Shown: one piece after another, positions 1 through 5,503 of the stretch
Layout of the letters: each line of letters starts with the position of its first letter
Position numbering within the stretch: position 1 is the stretch's first letter
Assembly (NCBI GenBank): GCA_002414505.1
Contig: DHZF01000065.1
Span: forward strand, 1 to 5,665
DNA from: Hyphomonas sp. UBA5111
GTDB taxonomy: Bacteria > Pseudomonadota > Alphaproteobacteria > Caulobacterales > Hyphomonadaceae
Direction of reading: 5' to 3'
Length of the DNA stretch: 5,665 nucleotides
The notes under the pieces: generated by a model
The model's input: the letters and a program-made list of their open reading frames with translations, nothing else
Database searches by the model: none
What the model was told of the DNA's origin: nothing
Position numbers and translations under genes: made by a program

Positions 1-124
1 CTATCCTCACAGATAGGCTGGGCGCCGTTGGGGGCGCCTGGCCCGCCGCGTCTGTCTCACATTTCCATGAGGGGCGCAAATGACATTATTGCGTCCCGCG
101 CAGCGGGGTGCTTCACTTCGGCTC
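1..124. other. Left-edge leader region with a strong hairpin; possible tail of an upstream gene
   Basis: An 11-bp stem pairs 16-26 (GGCTGGGCGCC) with 33-43 (GGCGCCTGGCC) around a 6-nt loop. Two of the pairs are G-U only when the plus strand is read as RNA, so the structure is better formed in plus-strand RNA. No T-run follows, so it is not a classical intrinsic terminator. A smaller repeat CTATC/GATAG lies at 1-5 and 12-16. The frame starting at position 3 is open to a TGA at 81-83, giving a 26-residue tail that I do not recognise. That stop would overlap the ATG at 80 as ATGA. Whether a gene really ends here cannot be decided without sequence to the left. Confidence 0.35.
69..74 (+). promoter_or_regulatory. 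Candidate ribosome binding site for the upstream ATG (80) of the dioxygenase
   Basis: GAGGGG at 69-74 puts GAGG 7 nt before the ATG at 80, a good Shine-Dalgarno spacing. The later in-frame ATG at 125 has no purine-rich motif at a usable distance. This site therefore argues for the longer start, whereas family alignment argues for the shorter one. Confidence 0.45.
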
Positions 125-961
125 ATGACCCTCACCATTCACCGCCTGTCGGGCACACTCGGCGCAGAAATCCATGGGGCTGACCTCATCGGCGGCCTCT
201 CCAATGCCGCCTTTGACGAAATCCATCAGGCTTTCCTGGATCACAAGGTGATCGTCCTGCGCGGGCAGAATGGCCTGTCGCCGGACCAGCAAAAGGCATT
301 CGCCCGGCGGTTTGGCACGCTGAACATCCACCCCTATGTGAAGGGCATGGACGACCATCCGGAACTCATGGAGATCATCAAGGAGCCGGACGAGAAAACC
401 AATTTCGGTGGCGGCTGGCATTCCGACATGAGCTTCCTTGAGGAGCCAGCGCTCGGCTCGGTCCTGCATGCCATCGACGTGCCGCCCTATGGCGGGGACA
501 CATTATTCGCTGACCAGCAGGCCGCCTATGACCGTCTGTCCGATGGCTTGAAGAAGACCCTGGAAGGGATGACCGCCATCCATACGGCCAGCAAGGAATA
601 CGGCGCGGATGGCTATTCCGCTGCAGTGCGCCAGTCGATGGATGCCAAGTCCGCCCCTGATGCGCCGGAATACGAACACCCCGTCATCCGCACGCATCCG
701 GAGACGGGCCGCAAGGGCCTGTTCATCAACCCGGCTTTCACGCTGCGCTTTGCCGGCTGGAGCCGCAAGGAAAGCCGGCCGCTGCTCAATTACCTGTTCG
801 ACCTGTCACGGGAGGAGCGCAATACCTGCCGCGTGCGCTGGCAGGAAGGCGACGTGACGATGTGGGACAATCGCTGTGTCTGGCATTATGCGCTGAATGA
901 TTATCACGGCCATCGCCGCCACATGCGCCGGGCCACGATCAATGGCGACAAGCCGCGTTAG
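125..961 (+). CDS. TauD/TfdA-family Fe(II)/2-oxoglutarate-dependent dioxygenase
   Basis: This is a cytoplasmic non-haem iron oxygenase that couples 2-oxoglutarate decarboxylation to substrate hydroxylation. Numbered from ATG 80 (293 aa), the iron triad is H114 and D116 in GGWHSD and H269 in WHYALND. T141 in GGDTLF and R280 fit the 2-oxoglutarate contacts of E. coli TauD (T126, R266). H84 in NIHPY and R284 in RRATI align with the TauD sulfonate contacts H70 and R270. The substrate may thus be a sulfonate or sulfate ester, but TfdA-like carboxylates are not excluded. TauD-type proteins start just before the segment equivalent to TIHRLSGTLG, so I chose ATG 125 (278 aa, close to TauD's 283). The preceding 15 codons look less coding-like. 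The alternative start at 80 has the better ribosome binding site. The TAG stop overlaps the opposing gene's stop. No sulfonate transporter gene lies alongside. Family is confident; substrate is not. Confidence 0.93.
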   Translation: MTLTIHRLSGTLGAEIHGADLIGGLSNAAFDEIHQAFLDHKVIVLRGQNGLSPDQQKAFARRFGTLNIHPYVKGMDDHPELMEIIKEPDEKTNFGGGWHSDMSFLEEPALGSVLHAIDVPPYGGDTLFADQQAAYDRLSDGLKKTLEGMTAIHTASKEYGADGYSAAVRQSMDAKSAPDAPEYEHPVIRTHPETGRKGLFINPAFTLRFAGWSRKESRPLLNYLFDLSREERNTCRVRWQEGDVTMWDNRCVWHYALNDYHGHRRHMRRATINGDKPR

Positions 962-1608
962 GCTGCTGCGGCAATCATGCCCCAGGCGATCAGGGCCTGA
1001 CCAAAGAAATAAAGTCCCCAGACCAGAAGAGACGAAACGAGCTGTGGCGGTGCGCCTTCGGGCCGCGTGAACAGCTGGCGCGCGAGGATCATGTCGGAGG
1101 CGACGAACATCATCGCGCCAATCGTCACCAGCAAATATTGCGGGTCCAGCCGGAGCGCGAGCACACCCATCAGCAGGATGATGCCCGTATAGGCAAATAC
1201 CGGGATGCGCATGTCGCCCAGGGAAGGGGACAGCCAGCGCACATAGGCCACGCCGCCAAGCGCAAGCCCGAACTGCGCCGCAGGGACGAGCCAGTTCTTC
1301 TCCGCCAGGGGCAGGCCCCAGAAAAGGACAACATAGGCGACATGCGCGAGGAAGAACGCCGCCATGCCGGGCTTCAGCCATTTCTCACCGTCCAGAGCGA
1401 GAAACGCATCCCCAAGCGATGAGAGCGCCAGCGCCGCCACGAGCAGGAGCGGTCCCCCGGCTAGATACGCGAACAGGGCCAGAAGAGTGGTCGAGCCTGT
1501 CTTCACGACCACGCGCGGAATACTGCTTCCGGCGCGCCAGCACCAGAAGACCCAGAAAAGCACGCCAAGCGCGATGGCGCCTGCCAGCGCAAGAAAGTCG
1601 GGGGTCAT
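958..1608 (-). CDS. YhhN/TMEM86-family integral membrane protein (lysoplasmalogenase-like)
   Basis: A 216-residue, highly hydrophobic protein made almost entirely of membrane segments, matching the size of E. coli YhhN (about 208 aa). Family signatures are visible: LSSLGDAFLAL (residues 62-72, D67), GMAAFFLAHVAY (81-92, H89), PVFAYTGI (136-143) and GAMMFVASDMILA (164-176, D172). The two Asp residues sit in the conserved membrane-embedded positions. Eukaryotic TMEM86 members hydrolyse the vinyl-ether bond of lysoplasmalogens; bacterial YhhN proteins share the fold, but the activity here is inferred only. It begins 7 nt after the DUF1232 stop, so it is probably the second gene of a two-gene transcript. 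A weak AGGA lies about 11 nt before the start. Its TAA stop overlaps the opposing dioxygenase TAG in the 4-nt string TTAG, leaving no room for a separate terminator. Confidence 0.93.
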   Translation of the reverse strand: MTPDFLALAGAIALGVLFWVFWCWRAGSSIPRVVVKTGSTTLLALFAYLAGGPLLLVAALALSSLGDAFLALDGEKWLKPGMAAFFLAHVAYVVLFWGLPLAEKNWLVPAAQFGLALGGVAYVRWLSPSLGDMRIPVFAYTGIILLMGVLALRLDPQYLLVTIGAMMFVASDMILARQLFTRPEGAPPQLVSSLLVWGLYFFGQALIAWGMIAAAA

Positions 1609-1615
1609 AAGGAAA

Positions 1616-2014
1616 TCAGTCCTGCTTTACCGGTTCCGGCAGGCGGAGCAGGCGTCTCGCCATACCGCGATGCGTGTCTTTGACATGCATGCCGACAATT
1701 CCAAGGGCGGTGGCCAGGACGGTCGCATCATCGGTGAAGCCGAGCCCGGCCAGGAAATCCGGCAGCAAATCGACGGGCATCACAAAATAGGCGCCGGCTG
1801 CAAACAAAACGCCTTTGGCCTTAAGCGGCGTGCTCGGATCGCGCGCAGCAAAATAGGCTGCCGCAAGGTCATCCGCGAACGGGATCTTTCCGGCAACGCG
1901 CAGCAGCTTGGGCACGAGACCTTTCGTGCGACGTTCCATGCGCTCAACCGATTGCGGCGTGAACCGTCCCTCGGCATCCTGAACCATGTTGATAATTTCC
2001 GCTGCGTCAGACAT
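1616..2014 (-). CDS. YkvA/DUF1232-family protein
   Basis: A 132-residue protein with the hallmark of the DUF1232 (YkvA) family: AYFVMPVDLLPDF at residues 75-87, with the conserved P80-x-D82-x-x-P85-D86 core, followed by GFTDDATVL (92-100) and an upstream IPFADDLAAAYFA segment (44-56). The core is a short hydrophobic hairpin, suggesting membrane association or a small membrane-embedded domain. The C-terminus (MARRLLRLPEPVK) is basic. Molecular function is unknown for the family. The start at 2014 is supported by a strong CAGGAG ribosome binding site ending 6 nt upstream. It is first in a probable operon with the YhhN-family gene (7-nt gap) and divergent from the dehydrogenase gene, with 65 nt between the two starts. 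Confidence 0.92.
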   Translation of the reverse strand: MSDAAEIINMVQDAEGRFTPQSVERMERRTKGLVPKLLRVAGKIPFADDLAAAYFAARDPSTPLKAKGVLFAAGAYFVMPVDLLPDFLAGLGFTDDATVLATALGIVGMHVKDTHRGMARRLLRLPEPVKQD

Positions 2015-2079
2015 TGCGAACTCCTGTCAGCACTATAGACCAACAGTGTATCAACAAAAACAAGGGAGGGCAGCAGCCC
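2015..2079. promoter_or_regulatory. Divergent spacer: likely promoter region for DUF1232 and SDR genes
   Basis: These 65 nt separate divergent start codons and so should hold, or overlap, promoters for both directions. The best plus-strand candidate is a -10-like TATAGA at 2034-2039, with TTGCGA at 2014-2019 as a poorly spaced (14 nt) -35. The region is visibly more AT-rich than its surroundings around 2040-2064. No clear operator repeat is seen. The assignment is by position and weak motif only. Confidence 0.35.
2064..2070 (+). promoter_or_regulatory. Ribosome binding site that fixes the dehydrogenase start at 2080
   Basis: GGGAGGG lies 9 nt before ATG 2080. An in-frame ATG at 2014 would add 22 residues unlike any SDR N-terminus and would overlap the start of the divergent gene. 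The site together with family alignment selects 2080. Confidence 0.75.
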
Positions 2080-2859
<780 letters not shown>

Positions 2860-2890
2860 TCGGCTCACGCCGTTTCAGAAACGCTTCTAA

Positions 2891-2924
2891 GGCCCGCTCC
2901 CGGTTTGGGGGCGGGCCTTTTTTT
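2891..2924 (+). terminator. Intrinsic terminator of the dehydrogenase gene
   Basis: GGCCCGCTCCC (2891-2901) pairs with GGGGGCGGGCC (2907-2917) in an 11-bp stem with one G-T pair and a 5-nt loop GGTTT. Seven T residues follow at 2918-2924. This is a canonical Rho-independent terminator for plus-strand transcription. The minus direction lacks a good T-run (only CTTAGAAG), so it is mainly one-way. Confidence 0.93.
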
Positions 2925-2942
2925 AATGGAAGCGGGCTACGA

Positions 2943-2973
2943 GGATGACAGGGAGCCCAGCTCCCGGTCGTCC
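2943..2973. repeat. Interrupted hairpin between the convergent dehydrogenase and VWA genes
   Basis: GGATGAC (2943-2949) pairs with GTCGTCC (2967-2973), and inside it GGGAGC (2951-2956) pairs with GCTCCC (2960-2965) around the loop CCA, with one A/G mismatch between the two stems. It lies directly after the minus-strand VWA stop (2977) and could block or end its transcript, but no T-run follows in that direction. The one wobble pair forms only in plus-strand RNA. Confidence 0.5.
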
Positions 2974-2976
2974 CCT

Positions 2977-3738
2977 TTACTGTCCCTGGCGTTGTTTTAC
3001 GCCTTCCTCGTCAGCAATCGCGCGATCTTCGTCATTGAAGATGATTTCTGCTTCCTCGCCCTTGCCATAGGCGCGGGATTTCTTGGCCAGCGCCGACATG
3101 GAATCCTGCATCGAGCCCTGGCCGACGGCCATGGTCTTCGAGGCGGAGACGCCAACGGCTTCGGCATCGTCAAAGCGGGCAAACTCGGCCCCGAGAAAAA
3201 CGACTTCCCAGCCCTTGGCTTCGGCGCGGTCGAGCGCGGCCTTGGCACCGTCCCGGGTCAATTCGCGAGAGGAGTTTTCCAGCCCGTCCGTCATGATGAC
3301 GATGACAGCCTTTTCCGGATCGTCGGCTTCCGCCAGCGACACCATGCGCCCGATCGCATCGAAGAGCGGCGTCATGCCGCGCGGATTGGCTTCCTCATTG
3401 GTGACGTCGGTCCAGTCCTCGGCGATGACCTTTTCGCGCAGGACATCGAATTGCATTCCGTCCTGAAAATCGAAAATGGCGAGCGTGACATCGGTTTCGA
3501 TGTCGCTGCCCTCGATCTCCCCTTCATCGGCCTCACCGACGCTGGCTGCGTAGGCATTCACCGAAGTGAGGGCTTCGTCCCAGATGCTGCTCATCGAGCC
3601 GGTGCGGTCGAGCAGGATGTAGGAATGCACCGCCCCCGGATCATCATCCGGCTCCGGTGCAGGTATCTTGGCGGAGGCCTGCCCCATCAGGGCGATGGCG
3701 GCTGCGCCGGCGGCGAATGTTGTGATGAGCTTTTTCAT
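2977..3738 (-). CDS. Exported VWA-domain protein (signal-peptide paralogue)
   Basis: A 253-residue protein beginning with a secretion signal: MKK, a hydrophobic core, then ASA|K giving likely signal peptidase I cleavage after A23. There is no lipobox Cys. A short Pro/Asp linker (about 24-36) leads into a VWA domain. The metal-binding MIDAS residues are visible: D44-x-T46-x-S48 (LDRTGSMS), T123 (GMTPLFDA) and D151 (MTDGLENSS). Later GWEVVFLGAEF fits the VWA subgroup with the TDGxENxS signature. VWA domains bind protein ligands through a divalent metal; no ligand is identifiable. An in-frame ATG 12 codons upstream would bury the signal. ATG 3738 has AGGGA 7 nt before it, so I chose that. A terminator separates it from its cytoplasmic paralogue (3903-4574), so it likely has its own promoter in 3739-3840. 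Likely periplasmic or secreted. Confidence 0.92.
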   Translation of the reverse strand: MKKLITTFAAGAAAIALMGQASAKIPAPEPDDDPGAVHSYILLDRTGSMSSIWDEALTSVNAYAASVGEADEGEIEGSDIETDVTLAIFDFQDGMQFDVLREKVIAEDWTDVTNEEANPRGMTPLFDAIGRMVSLAEADDPEKAVIVIMTDGLENSSRELTRDGAKAALDRAEAKGWEVVFLGAEFARFDDAEAVGVSASKTMAVGQGSMQDSMSALAKKSRAYGKGEEAEIIFNDEDRAIADEEGVKQRQGQ

Positions 3739-3824
3739 GCGTGCGTCCCTGTCCAGAAATCTACATCGGGCCACCCGGCCTGATGCATGTTAATCTCCGG
3801 GCGAAATCGGGCGCACATGTGGCA

Positions 3825-3839
3825 TTAACGCGTTGTTAG
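3825..3839. promoter_or_regulatory. Near-match to a CtrA-type box upstream of the exported VWA gene
   Basis: TTAA (3825-3828), a 7-nt spacer and TTAG (3836-3839) resemble the TTAA-N7-TTAA element bound by the cell-cycle regulator CtrA in Caulobacterales, with one mismatch. It lies about 90 nt upstream of the start codon at 3738, within the only spacer available for that gene's promoter. Chance occurrence is quite possible. Confidence 0.25.
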
Positions 3840-3840
3840 A

Positions 3841-3875
3841 AAGGAAAAAGGCCTGCCGGGCGTCCGGCAGGCCTT
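3841..3875 (-). terminator. Intrinsic terminator of the cytoplasmic VWA gene
   Basis: AAGGCCTGCCGG (3848-3859) is the exact reverse complement of CCGGCAGGCCTT (3864-3875), with a 4-nt loop. Read on the minus strand, the stem ends in a run of T (TTTTTCCTT, from 3849 down to 3841). It lies 27 nt past the stop of the gene ending at 3903 and isolates it from the next VWA gene downstream. The opposite direction has only a short TT. Confidence 0.9.
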
Positions 3876-3902
3876 CCAGTCTGAACAGGCATTCAGGTTC
3901 GA

Positions 3903-4574
3903 TCATTTTTTCCGATTGAACAGGCTGTCGCCCTGGCGTTTTTGCACATCGGCTTCGCCCGCTGCTGCGCGGTCAGCCTCGTCAAAGGCAACTTCCATCT
4001 CGGCATTGGCGTAATAGGCCTGTGTCTTGCGGGCGAGGCGTTCCATGGATTCTGTCATGTGGCCGACGCTCATCGCCATCGATTTTCCCGCACCAATGCC
4101 TACGGCGTCGGCATCAGAGAAATTGGCAAACTCCGCCCCAAGGAACACGACTTCCCAGCCGCGTGTCCCGACGCGGTCCAGCGCCGCCTTCACGCCGTCT
4201 TTGGTGACTTCGCGCGAGGCGTTTTCCGCGCCATCGGTCATGATGACGATGACGGCTTTTTCCGGAGTGTCGGCTTCGGCCATGGCGATGATCCGGGCGA
4301 CCGCATCGAACAGGGGCGTCATGCCGCGCGGGCTTGCCTCATTATTCGTCACATCCGTCCAGTTCTTCGCCGGGATGGACCGGCGCAGCACATCGAACTG
4401 CAGCCCGTCATGGGCATCGAACACCGCCAATGTCAGTTCCGGGACGATATCGCCCTCCGTGTTGGCGACATTGCCGGCATAGGCGTTCACTGAAGACAGG
4501 GCCTCGTCCCAGATCGAGGACATGGAGCCTGTGCGGTCGAGAAGAATGTAGGAATGTACGTTTGCTGTAGACAT
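3903..4574 (-). CDS. Cytoplasmic VWA-domain protein (paralogue without signal peptide)
   Basis: A 223-residue protein that starts almost directly at the VWA fold: MSTANVHSYILLDRTGS. MIDAS residues are D13-x-T15-x-S17, T86 (GMTPLFDA) and D114 (MTDGAENAS), so the metal site looks intact. GWEVVFLGAEF follows at 139-149. With no signal or membrane segment it should be cytoplasmic. It differs from the exported copy in lacking the leader and linker, in a shorter loop near residues 34-46, and in a C-terminal tail ending SLFNRKK that is basic where the other copy stops. Over 89 aligned residues (72-160 here, 109-197 in the other copy) I count 67 identities. GGAAG lies 7 nt before the start. Its transcript probably starts in the 146-nt spacer to its right and ends at the hairpin at 3841-3875. 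Partner and function are unknown. Confidence 0.92.
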   Translation of the reverse strand: MSTANVHSYILLDRTGSMSSIWDEALSSVNAYAGNVANTEGDIVPELTLAVFDAHDGLQFDVLRRSIPAKNWTDVTNNEASPRGMTPLFDAVARIIAMAEADTPEKAVIVIMTDGAENASREVTKDGVKAALDRVGTRGWEVVFLGAEFANFSDADAVGIGAGKSMAMSVGHMTESMERLARKTQAYYANAEMEVAFDEADRAAAGEADVQKRQGDSLFNRKK

Positions 4575-4720
4575 GGGGGCACTTCCGTCGCTGGCCCCCC
4601 GGCCTTGCGCGGAGATGGGGGTCAGTTTCCCGTGATCAAGGGGCGCGTGGAGCGGCTCGGCGCAATTTGTCGTGTTGCGCAGCTCCGGCGCGGGATGTCA
4701 CAAACCAGAGGGGTCATCAA
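4575..4720. other. Spacer upstream of the cytoplasmic VWA gene
   Basis: These 146 nt lie between the stop of the 177-residue gene (4721) and the VWA start (4574), both on the minus strand. They are long enough for a promoter, and a TTGATC element lies at 4634-4639 on the minus strand, but I find no convincing -10 partner and no terminator hairpin with a T-run. Co-transcription with the gene to the right is therefore not excluded. Confidence 0.3.
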
Positions 4721-5254
4721 TCACTTTGCGACTAAGGCAGTCTCATCTACCGGCGCGGGCGCATCAAAACATCGGATGTCTTCATAGTATTTTTCGGTCA
4801 ACGGCTGCTCCCGAAGAAACGCGTCCACCTCAGACACGAATGTCGCATTGAAACCCATCCGCCCGACCGTTCGCCACCAATTCCGCGTTCGGGGAATGCC
4901 CAGATGGAGGGCAATCACGCCATGGTAGGCTATATAAACCTCCTTGCTGATGACGCCATCCTTGTACTGGAACCATTCCCATTCCCGCTGCCGCATTGCG
5001 GACAACAGGAAGAAGTGCATTTTTGCCTGCGTCACGCCGGATGGCGTGGTTGTGCTCAGGAACGCCTCACACAAATCGGGATTAGCCATCCATTGATAGA
5101 GCTCCTGCTGGGTTTGCTCTATCATTCGTTGGCGCGACTGGGACCGGGCCATACGGTTCGACTGTTCCACCTGAATGGCAAGATAAATCAACGTTGCGAG
5201 AACAGCGACCGCTGACAGCAAGTTTGCGATTGATCCGATATCCCCGAGAGTCAT
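4721..5254 (-). CDS. Hypothetical protein with single N-terminal membrane anchor
   Basis: A 177-residue protein that I cannot assign to a named family. Residues about 8-28 (IANLLSAVAVLATLIYLAIQ) form one membrane helix with no preceding basic cluster. A basic, Gln-rich and probably helical segment follows (VEQSNRMARSQSRQRMIEQ, 29-47), then a soluble part rich in Trp, Tyr and Phe (EWEWFQYKDG, 91-100; RNWWRTVGRMGF, 124-135). This layout, a short TM helix followed by Q/N/R and a helical domain, recurs among uncharacterised proteins of marine proteobacteria (from memory). The soluble part probably faces the cytoplasm given the R/K content after the helix. ATG 5254 is the first Met; GGAG sits about 12 nt upstream, which is rather far. 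The next Met (residue 35) would remove the helix. A 249-nt spacer with inverted repeats precedes it, suggesting its own promoter. Confidence 0.82.
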   Translation of the reverse strand: MTLGDIGSIANLLSAVAVLATLIYLAIQVEQSNRMARSQSRQRMIEQTQQELYQWMANPDLCEAFLSTTTPSGVTQAKMHFFLLSAMRQREWEWFQYKDGVISKEVYIAYHGVIALHLGIPRTRNWWRTVGRMGFNATFVSEVDAFLREQPLTEKYYEDIRCFDAPAPVDETALVAK

Positions 5255-5283
5255 CCCCCACCCATTCTCCGTCCTTAGGCTGG

Positions 5284-5335
5284 TGCCGTCGGCAATCTTA
5301 TCGATCAGTATTGCCTGCCTTCCACACTGACGGCA
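5284..5335. repeat. Nested inverted repeat upstream of the 177-residue gene
   Basis: TGCCGTC (5284-5290) is complementary to GACGGCA (5329-5335). Immediately inside it, GGCAAT (5291-5296) is complementary to ATTGCC (5310-5315). Together they make a 13-pair helix with a 13-nt bulge on one side and a 13-nt loop. It ends 30 nt before the start codon on the minus strand. TGCCGTCGGCA at 5284-5294 is also a small palindrome in itself, so the arms have alternative pairings. Confidence 0.55.
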
Positions 5336-5444
5336 ACTGGCGAGTTTCTGACTTGGGACCGAACTCCAGCAGAGGTCAGATGGGGCGTCTCGCCAACTGT
5401 TCCTTCTGGTTCGCTCAGGATAGTCGCATTCCGCGCCGAACGTT

Positions 5445-5479
5445 CTCAGCTCTCATGCTGAGCAACATCAAGGCATGAG
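5445..5479. repeat. Two overlapping, mutually exclusive inverted repeats
   Basis: CTCAGC (5445-5450) pairs with GCTGAG (5457-5462) around a 6-nt loop. CTCATGC (5452-5458) pairs with GCATGAG (5473-5479) around a 14-nt loop. The two share bases 5457-5458 and interlock, so both cannot form fully at once. They lie 25-59 nt after the stop of the desaturase-like gene and within the long leader of the next gene. Confidence 0.45.
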
Positions 5480-5503
5480 CGGGATGGCTGGCAGCCCTCA
5501 CCC

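Larger units (their letters stand above)
5255..5503. other. Spacer with inverted repeats, leader of the 177-residue gene
   Basis: No convincing gene is found in these 249 nt. A plus-strand open frame here has no protein-like character. Two structured patches are present: nested inverted repeats at 5284-5335 close to the 177-residue gene's start, and two overlapping hairpins at 5445-5479 just past the desaturase-like stop. No T-run follows the latter on the minus strand, so a classical terminator is not evident. Confidence 0.5.

Noticed and set aside
806..1381. Minus-strand open frame (191 codons) spanning the dioxygenase/YhhN junction
   Set aside because: It is an out-of-frame reading of YhhN that runs into the antisense of the dioxygenase, full of Arg, Ala, Pro and Cys. 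It contradicts the well-supported stops at 958-961.
1364..2038. Plus-strand open frame (224 codons) across the YhhN and DUF1232 genes
   Set aside because: It runs antisense over two real genes and across the gap between them. Its composition is Arg/Ser-rich and not protein-like, as is usual for GC-rich shadows.
2014..2079. N-terminal extension of the dehydrogenase from ATG 2014
   Set aside because: The extra 22 residues do not fit the SDR N-terminus. A strong ribosome binding site precedes ATG 2080, and the longer start would overlap the divergent gene's start codon.
3739..3774. Twelve-codon extension of the exported VWA protein from ATG 3774
   Set aside because: It would place charged residues ahead of a well-formed signal peptide. 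ATG 3738 has AGGGA at the right spacing.
2905..3783. Long plus-strand open frame (292 codons) opposite the exported VWA gene
   Set aside because: It is the antisense shadow of a gene with clear VWA motifs and a signal peptide. Its translation has no recognisable domain, and its first codons lie inside the dehydrogenase terminator.
3942..4493. Plus-strand open frame (183 codons) opposite the cytoplasmic VWA gene
   Set aside because: It resembles the antisense frame over the other VWA copy because the two genes are paralogues. The similarity comes from the sense genes, not from a conserved antisense protein.
2977..4574. VWA pair as part of a known defence or tellurite-resistance (Ter) cluster
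   Set aside because: No Ter, MoxR-type ATPase, kinase/phosphatase or nuclease gene is adjacent. The neighbours are an SDR and an unassigned membrane protein, so a system-level call is not supported.
5194..5478. Plus-strand open frame (94 codons) in the right spacer
   Set aside because: It overlaps the start of the 177-residue gene in antisense, has no domain-like pattern, and ends within inverted repeats.
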